Shown here: positions 11,747 to 23,447 of the stretch, in pieces | Layout of the letters: each line of letters opens with the position of its first letter | Numbering within the stretch: the first letter of the stretch is position 1 | Assembly: GCA_023375785.1 (NCBI GenBank) | Contig: SZWC01000844.1 | Coordinates: forward strand, 145,672 to 209,671 | Source of the DNA: Penium margaritaceum | Lineage: Eukaryota > Streptophyta > Zygnematophyceae > Desmidiales > Peniaceae | DNA length: 64,000 nucleotides | Direction of reading: 5' to 3' | Translations under genes and position numbers: made by a program | The notes under the pieces: generated by a model | The model's input: only the letters and a program-made list of their open reading frames with translations | Databases searched by the model: none | Told to the model about the DNA's origin: nothing

Positions 11747-14700
11747 GTGCCAGAGTTTTGCTAGAGTTGTGCCAGAGTTGTGCCTGAGTTCTGCCAGAGT
11801 TCTTCCAGAGTTGTGCCAAGTTGTGCCAGAGTTGTGCCAACGTTGTGCCAGAGTTGTACCATAGTTATGCCATATTTGTGCCAGAGTTTTGCCAGAGTTG
11901 TGCGAGAGTTGTGCCATAGGTGTGCCAGAGTTGTGCAAGAGTTGTTCCAGAGTTGTGCCAGAGTTGTGCAAGAGTTTAGCCAGAAATGTGCCATAGTTGT
12001 GCCAGAATTGTGCCAGCATTGTGCCAGAGTTGTGCCAGAGTTGTGCCAGAGTTGTGCCTTAGTTGTGCCGAGTTGTGCCAGAGTTCTGCCAGAGTTGTTC
12101 TAGAGCTGTACCAAATTCGTGCCTGACTTGTGCCAGAGTTGTGCCAGAGTTGTGCCAGAGTTGTGCCAGAGTTGTGCCAGAGTTGTGCCAGAGTTGTGCC
12201 AGAGTTGTGCCAGAGTTGTGCAGAGTTGTCCCATAGTTGTTCCAGAGTTGTGCCAGAGTTGTGCCAGAGTTCTGCCAGAGTTGTGCCAGAGCCGTGTCTG
12301 TATTGGGCCAGAGCTGTGCCAACGTTGTGCCAGAGTTTTGCTAGAGTTGTGCCAATGTTGTCCCAGAGTTGTGCCAGAGTTGTGCCAGAGTCATGCTAGA
12401 GTCGTGCGAGATTTGTGCCAGAATTGTGCCAGAGCTGTGCCAGTGTTGGACCAGCGCTGTGCTAGAGTTGTGCAAGAGTTGTGCCAGGGTTGTGCCACAG
12501 TTGTGCCAGGGTTATGCGAGAGTTGTGCCAGGGTTATGCGAGAGTTGTGCCAGATTTGTGCCAGAGTTGTGCCAGAGTTGTGCCATAGTTGTGCCAGAGT
12601 TGTGCCATAGTTGTGCTGGAGTTGTGCCAGTGTTATGCGCGAGTTGTGCCAGAGTTGTGCCAGAGTTGTGCCAAAGCTGTGCCAGTGTTGGGCCAGAGCT
12701 GTGCCAGAGTTGTGCAAGAGATGTGCCAGGGTTGTGCAAGAGTTGTGACAGAGTTGTGCCACAGTTGTGCCACAGTTTTGCCATAGTTGTGCCAAAGTTT
12801 TGCCAGAGTTGTCCCAGAATTGTACCAGAGTTGTGCCAGAGCTATGCCAGAGTTGTGCCAGAGGTGTGCCAGAGTTGTGCCAGCGTTGTGCCAGAGTTAT
12901 GCCATAGTTGTGCCAGAGTTGTGCCAGAGTTGTGCAAGAGTTGTGCCAGACTTGTCCCAGAGTTGTGCCAGAGTTGTGCCAGAGTTATGCCAGAGTTGTG
13001 CCAGAGCTATGCCGGTGTTGGGCCAGAACTGTGCCAGAGTTGTGCCAACGTTGTGCCAGAGTTGTGCCTGAGTTGTGCCAACATTGTGCCAGAGTTGTGC
13101 CAGAGTCATGCCAGAAGCTACCAGAGTTGTGCCAGAGTTGTGCAAGAGCTGTGCCAGTGTTGGGCCAGAGCTGTGCCAGAGTTGTGCAAAAGTTCTGCCA
13201 GGGTTGTGCCAGAGTTGTGCCAGGGTTATGCGAGAGTTGTGCCAGGGTTATGCGAGAGTTGTGCCAGAGTTGTGCCAGAGTTGTGCCAGAGTTGTGCCAG
13301 AATTGTGCTAGAGGTGTGCCAGGTTTATGCGAGAGTTGTGCCAGAGTTGTGCCAGTGTTGTGCCATAACTGTGCCAGTGTTGGGCCAGAGCTGTGCCAGA
13401 GTTGTGCAAGAGTTGTGCCAGATTTGTGCCAAAGTTGTGCCAGAGAAGTGCCAGAGTTGTGCCATAGTTGTGCCAGAGTTGTGCCAGAGTTGTGCCATAG
13501 TTGTGCCACAGTTGTGCCAGAGTTGTGCCACAGTTGTGCCACATTTGTCCCAGAATTGTACCAGAGTTGTGCCAGAGTTGTGCCAGAGTTGTGCCAGAGT
13601 TGTGCCAGAGTTGTGCCAGGGTTGTGCCAGAGTTGTGCCAGCGTTGTGCCAGATTTGTCCCATAGTTGTGCCAGAGTTGTGCCAGAGTTGTGCCACAGTT
13701 GTGCCAGAGTCGTGCCAGAGGTGTGCCAGAGGTGTGCCAGAGTTGTGCCAGCGTTGTGCCAGATTTGTGCCAGATTTGTGCCGAGTTATGCCAGAGTTGT
13801 GCCAGAGTTGTGCCAGATTGGTGCCAGAGTTGTGCCAGAGTCGTGCCAGAGTTGTGCCAGAGTTATACCAGAGTTGTCCCAGAGTTGTGCCAGAGTTGTG
13901 CCAGAGTGGTGCCAGAGTTGTGCCACAGTTGTGCCAGAGTCGTGCCAGAGGTGTGCCAGAGGTGTGCCAGAGTTGTGCCAGCGTTGTGCCAGATTTGTGC
14001 CAGATTTGTGCCGAGTTATGCCAGAGTTGTGCCAGAGTTGTGCCAGATTGGTGCCAGAGTTGTGCCAGAGTCGTGCCAGAGTTGTGCCAGAGTTGTGCCA
14101 ACGTTGTGCCAACATTGAGCCAGAGTTGTGCCAGAGTTGTGCCATAGCTATGGCAGAGTTGTGCCAGAGTTGTGCCAGAGTAGTGCCAGAGTTGTGCCAG
14201 AGTTATGCGAGAGTTGTGCCAGAGTTGTGCCAGTGTTGGGCCAGAGTTGTGCCAGAGTTATGCAAGAGTTGTGCCAGGGTTATGCCAGAGTTGTGCCAGA
14301 GTTGTGCCAACGTTGTGCCAGAGTTGTGCCAGAGATGTGCCAGAGCTGTGCTGAAGTTGTGCCAGAGTTTTGCCAGAGTTGTGCCAGAGTTGTGCCATAG
14401 TTGTGCCAGAGTTGTTCCAGAGTTGTGCCGAGTTGTGCCGACTTGTGCCAACATTGTGCCAGAGTAGTGCCAGAGTGGTGCCAGACTTGTACCAGAGTCA
14501 TGCCAGGCTTGTGCTAGAGTTGTGCCAGAGTTGTTCCAGAGTTGTGCCAGAGTTGTGCCGGAGTTGTGCCAGAGTTGTGCCATATTTGTGCCTGAGTTGT
14601 GCCAGGGTTGTGCCAGAGTTGTACCATATTTGTGCCAGAGTTGTGCTAGAGCTGTGCCAGAGTTGTGCCAGAGTTGTGCTGGAGTTGTGCCACAGTTGTG

Positions 14701-16350
14701 CCAGAGTTGTGCCAGAGTCGTGCCAGAGTAGTGCCAGAGTTGTGCCAGAGTTATTCCAGAGTTGTGCGAGTTATGCGCCAGAGTTGTGTTAGAGTTGTGC
14801 CAGAGTTGTGCCAGAGCTGTGCCAGAGTCGTGCCAGAGTTGTGCCAGAGTTGTGCCACAGTTGTGCCAGAGTTGTGCCAGAGTAGTGCCAGAGTGGTGCC
14901 AGACTTGTGCCAGAGTTGTGCCAGAGTTGTGCCAGAGTTGTGCCAGAGTTGTGCCAGAGTTGTGCCAGAGTTGTGCCAGAGTTGTGCCAGAGTTGTGCCA
15001 GAGTTGTGCCAGAGTTGTGCCATAGGTGAGCTAGAGTTGTGCCAGAGTTGTGCAAGAGTTGTGCCAGAGTTATGCCAGGGTTGTGCCAGAGTCATTCCAG
15101 ATTTGTGCCAGAGTTATGCAAGTGTTGTGCCATAGGTGAGCCAGAGTTGTGCCATAGTTGTGCAAGAGTTATTCCAGAGTTGTGCCAGAGTTGTGCCCGA
15201 GTTGTGCCAGAGTTGTGCCAAAGTTGTGCCAGAGTTGTGCTAGAGTTGTGCCAGAGTTGTGCCAGAGTTTAACCAGAGTTGTGCCTGAGTTGTGCCAGGG
15301 TTGTACCAGAGTTGTTCCAGAGTTGTGCCATTGTTGTGCCACAGTTGTGCCGAGTTGTGCCAGAGTTGTGCCAGAGTTGTGCCAGAGTGGTGCCAGAGAT
15401 GTGCCAGAGCCGTGCCACACTTGTGCCACAGTCGTGCCAGAGTTGTGCGAGAGTTATGACAGAGTTGTGCCAGAGTTGTGCCAGAGTTGTGCCTGTGTTG
15501 TGCCAGAGTTGTGCCAGAGTTGTACCATAGTTGTGCCAGAGTTGTTCCAGAGTTGTGCCAGAGTTGTGCCAGAGTTGTGCCAGAGTTGTGCCAGATATGT
15601 GCCAGAGTTGTGCCAGATTTGTTCAACAGTCGTGCTAGAGTTGTGCCACTGTTGTGCCAGAGTGGTGCAACAGTTGTGCCATATTTGTGCCAGGGTTGTG
15701 CCACAGTTGTGCAAGATTTGTGCCATAGTTGTGCCAGAGATGTGCCAGAGTTGTGCCAGAGTTGTGCCAGAGTCGTGCCAGAGTTGTGCCAGAGTTGTGC
15801 AAGAGTTGTGCCAGAGTTGTCCAAGAGTTGTGCTAGAGTTGTGCCTGAGTTTTGCCAGAGTTGTGCAAGAGTTGTGCCACAGTTGTGCCAGAGTTGTGCT
15901 AGAGTTGTGCTAGAGTTGTGCCAGAGTTGTGCCAGAGTTGTGCCAAAGTTGTGCCAGAGTCGTGCCGGACTTGTGCTAGAGTTGTGCCAAAATTGTGCCA
16001 GAGTTGTGCCAGAGTTGTGCCAGAGTTTTGCCATAGTTGTGCCAGAGTTGTACCAGAGTTGTGCAATAGTTCGGCCAGAGTTGTGCCAGAGTTGTGCCAG
16101 AGTTGTACCATAATTGTGCCAGAGTTGTGCCAGGGTTATGCGAGAGTTGTGCCACAGTCGTGCCAGAGTTGTGCCAGAGTTGTGCCAGAGTTGTGCCATA
16201 GTTGTGCCAGAGTTGTGCCATAGTTGTGCAAGAGTTGTGCCAACGTTGTGCCAGAGTTGTGCCAGAGTTGTGCCAGAGTTGTGCCAGAGTTGTGTCAGAT
16301 TTGTGCCATAGTTGTGCCAGAGTTGTGACAGGGTTGTGCCAGAGTTGTAC
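11747..16350 (+). repeat. 11-bp satellite, core GAGTTGTGCCA
   Basis: Roughly 415 head-to-tail 11-bp units, consensus GAGTTGTGCCA, with common variants GAGTTATGCGA, GAGTCGTGCCA, GTGTTGGGCCA and GAGCTGTGCCA. Since 11 is not a multiple of three and the consensus has no stop in any phase on either strand, very long open frames result (repeated ARVVPELCQSC; repeated HNSGTTLAQLW on the other strand). They are by-products of the repeat. The left boundary is in GCAATGCGTGCCAGAG and the right boundary in AGTTGTACCAGGCATTGC. Confidence 0.95.
13691..14090. repeat. 170-bp block duplicated 230 bp apart in the 11-bp satellite
   Basis: The sequence from TGCCACAGTTGTGCCAGAGT at 13691 to about 13860 recurs from 13921 to about 14090. 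Both copies share the same rare units (two successive GAGGTGTGCCA, GATTTGTGCC twice, a shortened CCGAGTTATGCC, GATTGGTGCCA). The shortened unit explains why the offset is 230 rather than 231 bp. The copies look identical by eye. Confidence 0.85.
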
Positions 16351-19113
16351 CAGGCATTGCCCACGCATTGCCATGCATTGCCCAGGCATTGCCAGGCATT
16401 GCCCAGGCATTGCCAGTATTTGCCAGGCATTGCCCAAACATTGCCAGGAATTGCCGCGGCATTGCCAGGCATTGCCCACGCATTGCCAAGCATTGCCCAG
16501 GCATTGCCAGGCATTGCCAGGCATTGCCAAGCATTGCCCAAGCATTGCCAGGCATTGCCAGGCATTGCCAGGCATTGCCAGGCATTGCCTGGCATTGCAC
16601 AGGCATTGCCAGGCATTGCCTGGCATTGTCCAGGCATGGCTAGGCTTTACCAGGCATTGCCAGGCATTGCCCAGGCATTGCTACGCATTACCCGGGCATT
16701 GCCAAGCATTGCCGGGCATTGCCCAGGCATTGCCACGCATTTCCAGGCATTGCCAGGCCTTGCCAGACACTGTCCAAGCAGTGCGAAGGCATTGCCAGGC
16801 ATTGTCCAAGCATTGCCGGTCATTGCCAAGTATTGCCAGGCATTGCGTAGGCATTGCCAGGCATTGCCCAGGCATTGCCAGGCATTGCCAGGCATTGCCC
16901 TGTCATTGCCCTTTCATTGCCAGGCATTGCCCAGGCATTGCCAGGCTTTGCTAGGCGTTGCCAGGCATTGCCCAGGCATTGCCAGGCATTACCTCGACAT
17001 TACCAAGCATTGCCCAGGCATTGCCAGGCATTACCCAAGCATTGCCAGGCATTGCCCAAGCATTGCCAAGCATTGCCAGGCATTGTCCAGGCATTGCCAA
17101 GGCATTGCCAGGCATTGCCCGGGCATTGCCAGGCATTGCCTGGCATTGTCCAGGCATTTCCAAGCATTGCATAGGCATTGCCAGTCATTACCTAGGCATT
17201 ACAAGGGTTTGCCAGGCATTGCCTGGCTTTGCCATGCATTGCATATGCATTGCTTATAACTTCCTAGGCATTACCAGGCGTTGCCAGGCATTGCCACACA
17301 TTGCGAGGCATTGCCGAGGCATCGCTACGCATTGCCATACATTACCCCAGCAATGCAAGACATTGCCTAGGCTTTGTCAGGCATTGTATATACATTGCCT
17401 AGGCATTGTGAGGCATTGCCAGGCATTGTATTTGCATTGCCACGCATTGTCTAGGCATTGACAGGCATTGCCATGCGTTGCCCACGCATTGCCCATGCAT
17501 TGCCAGGCATTGCCCATGCATTGTCAGGCTTCGCCAGGCATTGCCAGGCATTACCCAGGTATTGCCAGGCATTACCTTTGCATTGCACAGGCATTGCACA
17601 GGCATTGCCAGGCTGTGCCCAGGCATTGCCAGACATTATCCAAGCATTGCGAGGATTTTCCAAACATTGCCAGGCATTGCCAGGCATTGCGAGGCAAGGC
17701 CAGGCATTGTCCAGGCATTGCGAGGCATTAAACAGGCATTGCCAGGCATTGCCACGCATTGCCAAGCATTGCCTATCATTGCCAGGCATTGCCCAAGCAT
17801 TGCCAGGAATTTCCAGGCATTGCCAGGCATTGCCCAAGCATTGCCAAGCATTGCTAGGATTTGCACAGGCATTGTCAGGCATTGCCCAGGCATTGGCAGA
17901 TATTGCCCAAGCACTGCCAGGCATTATCCAGGCATTGCCAGGCATTGTCAAGGCATTGCTAGGCATTGTCGAGGCATTGCCAAGCATGCCAGGCATTGCC
18001 AGGCATTACCCAGGCATTGCCAGGCATTGCCCAGGCATTGTCAGGCATTACATACGTATTGCCACGCATTGCTAGGCATTGCCAGGCAATGCTAGGCATT
18101 GTCCAAGCATTGTCAGGCAATGCCAGGCATTGCCTAGGCATTGCCACGCATTTCCAGGAATTGCCAGGCATTGCCAGGCATTGCCAGGCATTGTCTAGGC
18201 ATTGCCAGGCATTATCCAGGCATTGCCAGACATTGCCAGGCATTGCTTAGGCATTGCCAAATATTTCCCGGGCATTGCCAGTCATTGCCAAGCATTGCCC
18301 AGGCATTGCCTGGCATTGCCCAGGCATTGTCAAGCATTGCCCAGGCATTGCCAGGCTTTGCCAGCCATTGCCATGCATTGCCAGGCATTCCCCGGGCATT
18401 GCCACGCATTACCCCGGCATTGCCGGGCATAGTCCAAGCATTGTCCAAGTATTGCCAGGCATTGCCCAGTCATGGGCAGGCATTGCCCAAGCATTGCCAT
18501 GCTTTGCCATGAATTTTCGGGCATTGCCAGACATTATATAGGCATTGCTAGGCATTGTCAAGGCATTGCTAGGCATTGTCAGGCATTACACAGGCATTGC
18601 CAGGCATTTGCATGCATTGCCAAGCATTGCCTAGCATTTTCAAGCATTGCCCAGGCATTGTGAGGCATTGCCAGGCATGTCCAAGCATTGCCAGGCATTG
18701 CCACGCATTTCCTAGGCATTGCCAGGGTTAGCCGGGCATTGCCAGGCATTGCCAAGCATTGCCAGTCTTTGCCAGGCATTGCCATGCATTGTCCTGGCAT
18801 TGCCAACGCATTGCCAGGCCTTTCTAGGCATTGCCAGGCATTGCCAGGCATTATCCAGACATTGCCAGGCATTGCCAAGCATTGCCCAGGCATTGCCAGG
18901 CATTGCCTGACATTGCCATGCATTGCCCAAGCATTGCCAGATATTGTCATGCATTGTCGAGCATTGCCAGGCATTGCCAGGCATTTTCCAGGCATTACCA
19001 GGCATTGCCCAGTCATTGCCTGGCATTGCCCAGGCATTGCTAAGCATTGCCTGGCATTGCCAAACATTGCCACGCATTGCCTGGGCATTGCCTAGGTATT
19101 GCGAGGCATTACC
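16351..19113 (+). repeat. 10/11-bp satellite, forward block
   Basis: GGCATTGCC units in the same orientation as 4516-7234, beginning in GTACCAGGCATTGC and ending in GCGAGGCATTACC, where an LTR end (TGTCAGAAGA) begins. Units are moderately diverged and no higher-order array stands out. No gene. Confidence 0.95.
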
Positions 19114-20442
19114 TGTCAGAAGAATGCAATGACCAAGGTTGGCAAGCGTAGAGGGGGACAGAATCACTGAAGCATGCAGGAGCGTGTTAGCGGTGACGGA
19201 AGCAGAAAGGCGAGGTCAGTCCCAAGGCGTTAGTCACACGGCTTTGAGAGAGGCGAGACGTTGGATCCCCAAGGTACACAAGGGTAGTGAGAGAGCTGGA
19301 GAGCAAAGCAAGTGATGTGCTGAGATCGTGCGAGGGATCGGGGGAGCGATGAGTGAGCTGGGAGTGGTGAGCAAAGACAGTCGAAGCGAAGGGCGAGAAG
19401 AGTAAGAGCACGGCGGCGAAGCCGTGGAACCAAAGGGAACAGGATGACCAGAACTGTTCGGGTTAAGTTTTGGAGGGAATGAGCGTCCTCCATATATACA
19501 AGTGAACAGGAAAAAAACCACAAACGCAACCAAGAAGATGCAGAAGGCTGACGGAGGATAACGTCACGGCAGGAACGGAAGTACACCGATAGGGGTAGAC
19601 GTGCGAGGAGCGGAGGCGACGAAGCGCTGAGGATGAGCGATCAAGAGTGATACTTCAGTGGTGGAGAGAGGCTGGCAACCGAAGCGCTTTGATGGAGGGC
19701 TGCCGCGGCTCGGTCTTTACGATGATTGGACACTCTAAGAAGTGTGAGACATAAACGAGGATCAGACAACAGCTTTGGACTTGATGTACTTTGCGCAACT
19801 GATGGATGAATGAGCGGAGTCAACGATGAAGGGGATGAAGCGATGAAGCGAGGAACGACAGTTGAGCGGAGGCAATTGATGATGGAGGATATTGAGGAGG
19901 AATAGAATGAGGCAATTGAGTACATGGATCCTACTGCTATTAGTACTAGTCCAGGGAATTAGATTACATGTGTCTACACCCATCAGGGTGGACGGTGCGA
20001 GACATGAAACCGGAGCCGCCATTGTGCTGTTTCTGCGGCTGCTGTGTCTGCGCGGTGGGAGGGAGCGGTGTGGCTCCACTTCGTCTTATGCTCTTGGGAG
20101 TCCTCCCATGTTAGGTGGAGGAAGTGCTTCTTCAGCCGATTATTGGATGTTGCCACAGAGAACAGACCAGGGAGCAGGGCTGCTGTCGGCATGTATTGCT
20201 GGTCGGTACGTGGTGTCGGAGGTCCGTTGGCGTTGGACGTGGTGTGTTCGGACGGCCGGATGGTCAGACCAGAGGAGTTTGATTGGTTATGCCTTCCGAG
20301 ACGTTCGGTCAGCAGGGCACGGGAGGTGAACCGGGATCCGCCTGGCTTTTCCTTTTCCCGTTGGATGGGCATTCCGGGAAGGGTTGGGTTACACCAGGAC
20401 GACCCTGGTTGAGCCATGTGGCTCTTGATAAAGATTCCGACA
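19114..20442 (-). repeat. Left LTR (3' LTR) of the 19114-23447 element, chimeric
   Basis: From about 19530 to 20442 it matches the right LTR (22541-23447). From 19114 to about 19530 it instead matches the TATA-to-end part of the LTR family seen at 38458-39047: shared GTTCCCTTTGGTTCCACGGC, CCACTCCCAGCTC and terminal TTCTGACA, on the minus strand. A TATATA motif lies at about 19493-19498. The outer edge is TGTCAGAAGA at 19114, directly against satellite. Confidence 0.7.
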
Positions 20443-20814
20443 GCCCCTTCAAGAGCACACGGCTTGCAAGAAAGAAACCAAGAAGTGACCTCTGTTGCTT
20501 TTCAGCGGCCCAGGGAGGATGCGGGGATTGATTGGTAGCAAGTTGCATAGTTGAAGACTCTGTATGCGAGAAAGAGAAGCAGCTGAAGTGGTGGAGTCCT
20601 GCATCCATGCATTTAAAACCTATTCGTGCAGGTGCGAGAGAAGGGCTGAGTCAGAGATGAGCTCAGAGGGAGGGTGATAGCATAGTGACAGCAGTTGGGT
20701 AGTGGTGATGGAATTCCAGACGGGTGAAGGTTGTGGAGGCGTAATGCTTCGGAGAGCTGGAGGGAGGAGAAAGGACTCGAGCGATGTTGGCAGAGAGGTT
20801 GGTTCTGGTAGTAG

Positions 20815-22038
20815 TTATGCCATCAAAGCGGAGAGGGATGATGGCCAGATGGACCCGAGCTGAGAAACGGGAGAGGTTGCACTTAGGGGTTCCGTAGATG
20901 ACAGATGACTTGATGATGGCACTAGTGTGATTACATAGATTTCAGCTGCTAGATCTTCAGGAGCGTTTGAAGGCAGATGAGAAGTTGTCTGAAAACTGCG
21001 GGACAAGTTTGCTGAGGGAGGAGAAGCAATGCAAGTGTTTGAGTGGAATACGTCAACCTGTGATGTTGGAGGAGGGGATGCTGTCAGAGGAAAACCAGGA
21101 GGAACTGCAGGGGCAGGTGGTAGTGCTGTCATATCTGCTGAGGAAGTGAAAGGACTTGGCAGACTGGGTGTCAGTGTAGAGAGAAGTTTGTCAGCTGGCA
21201 GTGAAACGAGAGTATTGGAGGGTACTGAATTCTCACAGAATACTTTGGAATTGGAGATAATGGAGGGAGTTGTTGATGTCAGGGTCGAGGTATTATTGAA
21301 CAGATGTGCTCGCTTTGGGGCCGGGATGTAGCGATCTTTTGTCTTGGTGACAGAATGTGAGCATAGCAAGCATGGTGATGGTTCATTGGCAGAGGGAAGC
21401 TTGGTTTGTGATGGCGGAGGTGTGATGGTAGAGGAAGTGTTTGGCTGGTACGTGGTGGCTCCGCCAATGCAGGTGCCGTAGTTGCGAAGCATGAACTCGT
21501 TTACCTCTTCGCGGGGGAAGATTGGAGTGTCGGAAAAGAGGAGAAGACCCATAGTGGCGGTAGGGTCAGGGACTTCAGTTGAGGAGACGGCTTGAGGTGA
21601 GGAGAATGGTTCATCAGGATAGAGGTAGTCATTGTAGTAGTAGTCTAGGTAATCATCCTGGAAGGGAGGAAGGACTTCTGAAGAAGGTGGAGTACATTCG
21701 AAGGTCATGATGTTGGCGGCATGATCTGGGGAGGAAGGTGCAACTGCTGCGGAGGCGGTGGTTTCCAGGGAGGAAGATGGTGTCACAGGTGTAGGAGGGA
21801 TTCGACTGGACGACGTATATGATCGAAGTTTCCTGATAGTTGCTCGTTTGGGCAGGGGCACCAGAAGAAATCCAACAACCAGGAGAATCCCAATGATGCC
21901 AGAGCAGATGAGTTCGAGGGTGAGGCTATAGTTGAGGTGAGGGATGTAACCGATGAGGGCTGCGAGTTCGAAGAGGAGGCATCCAATCGCCTCCTCTTTG
22001 TCTTGAGAGAATCTCGTGATGAAGGATGGCAGGAGTTG
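20815..22038 (-). other. Unrecognised Ser/Pro/Thr-rich reading frame with hydrophobic N-terminal helices
   Basis: An open frame of about 405 codons inside the LTR element. Its first part has two hydrophobic stretches (about residues 17-32 and 39-60, including GIIGILLVVGFLLV), followed by PLPKR and a very Ser/Pro/Thr-rich remainder with an acidic Tyr-rich patch (DYLDYYYNDYLYPDEP). The layout looks like one or two membrane segments plus a disordered tail. It matches no gag, pol or envelope signature that I know. It could be a captured host fragment, an element-specific ORF or chance. No clear ATG start; the frame is part of a fossil. Confidence 0.4.
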
Positions 22039-22467
22039 TTAAATGACAAAAGATTTCATTACTGTTGCGGGAGGCTTGTCCTGCTCTTGCTGAGAAAACG
22101 ACGGCTACAGTTGTGATAGAGAGAGTATAAGTTGCAATGCCTTGGAGACTGCGCCCATACACAGTTTCCTTAGCCTTTGCAGAGAGAAGAGGAACAAGGT
22201 GATGGCTGTGTAGCTGGCGCGGCTCGGCTCAGCGGTTCAGGTGTCAGGGGCATTGGAACAAAGGGAGTGGCGTCTACACGAGAGGATGATGCTCCTGCGA
22301 AGGTTTAAGATGATGTGTCCATATATAGCGTCATCCACCTTGCAGTATTGGGTGAGAGCGAGCAATGGCGATGCGGTAGCTGCTGATCAATTTGCGCAGA
22401 GCGGCGGGGCAGGTCAGACTTCAGCAAAGAAGGAGGTGATGATGACGGTGCCCGGATATTTCTCTGG

Positions 22468-22479
22468 GCTCTGATACCA
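22468..22479 (-). other. Primer-binding site (initiator Met tRNA type)
   Basis: On the minus strand TGGTATCAGAGC immediately follows the LTR end CA. This dodecamer is the standard site complementary to the 3' end of plant initiator methionine tRNA in many LTR retrotransposons. Confidence 0.85.
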
Positions 22480-23447
22480 TGTTAGGAAAATGAGAGCTGC
22501 GGAGCATGCAGATGAGCAAGTGGTGCGGAAGTTGCCAAGAAGATGCAAAAGGCTGACAGAGGGTGACGTCACTGCAGGAACGGAAGTACACCGATAGGAG
22601 TAGACAGCGCGAGGAGTGGAGGCGACGAAGCGCTGAGGATGAGCGATCAAGAGTGATACTTCAGTGGTGGAGAGAGGCTGGCAACCGAACCGCTTTGATA
22701 GAGGGTTGCCGCGGCTCGGTCTCCACGACGATTGGACACTCCAAGGAGTGTGAGACGTAAACGAGGATCAGACAACAGCTTTGGACTTGATGTACTTTGC
22801 GCAACTGATGGATGAATGATCGGAGTCAACGATCAAGGGGATGAAGCGATGAAGCGAGGAATGGCAGTTGAGCGGAGGCAATTGATGATGAAGGATATTG
22901 AGGAGGAATAGGCTGAGGCAATTGAGTACATGGATCCTACTGCTATTAGTACTAGTCCAGGGAATTAGATTACAAGTGTCTACACCCATCAGGGTGGACG
23001 GTGCGAGACATGAGACCGAAGCTGCCATTGTGCTGTTGCTACGGCTGCTGTGTCTGCGCCGTGCGAGGGAGCGGTGCAGCTCCACTTCGTCTTATGCTCT
23101 TGGGAGTCCTCCCATGTTAGGTGGAGGAACTGCTTCTTCTGCCGATCCTTGGATGTTGCCACGGAGAACAAACCAGGGAGCAGGGCTGCTGTCGGCAGAT
23201 CTTGCTGGTCGATACGTGGTGTCGGAGGTCCGTTGGCGTTGGACGTGGTGTGTTCGGATGGCCGGACGGTCAGACCAGAGGAGTTTGATTGGTTATGCCT
23301 TCTGAGCCGTTCGGTCAGCAGGGCGCGGGAGGTGAACCGGGATCCACCTGGCTTTCCTTTTCCCATTGGGTAGGCATTCCGGGGAGAGTTGGGTTACACC
23401 AGGACGACCCTGGTTGAGCCGTGTGGCTCTTGATAAAGATTCCGACA
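22480..23447 (-). repeat. Right LTR (5' LTR) of the 19114-23447 element
   Basis: 968 bp, starting TGTTAGGAAAATGAGAGC and ending ATTCCGACA on the plus strand, so TG...CA ended. Its last ~40 bp on the minus strand (GCATGCTCCGC..CTCTCATTTTCCTAACA) closely match the LTR-like end at 62757-62796. It shows no TATATA motif where the left LTR has one. Confidence 0.75.

Larger units (their letters stand above)
19114..23447 (-). mobile_element. Non-autonomous LTR retrotransposon fossil, minus strand
   Basis: Two long direct repeats flank about 2 kb. The right repeat (22480-23447) has TG...CA ends and is followed on the minus strand by a primer-binding site (22468-22479) matching TGGTATCAGAGC, the plant-type initiator-Met tRNA site. 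The left repeat (ending 20442) is preceded on the minus strand by a purine-rich GAAGGGGC that can serve as polypurine tract. The inside lacks recognisable gag, RT or integrase and instead carries one long reading frame. The two repeats are about 95% alike where they align, but their outer/inner tips differ. No matching target-site duplication is seen at 19109-19113 and 23448-23452. The element is a rearranged fossil. It abuts an integrase reading, as if it had landed in a gypsy element. Confidence 0.7.

Noticed and set aside
4548-11840. Frames of HCQALPRHCQAL and GNAWQCLAMP type
   Set aside because: Products of GGCATTGCC units in both orientations; present in all frames and strands.
12369-14467. 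Cys-rich 500-590-codon frames resembling repeat proteins
   Set aside because: Same cause: translation of GAGTTGTGCCA units. The Cys spacing is that of the monomer, not of a protein family.
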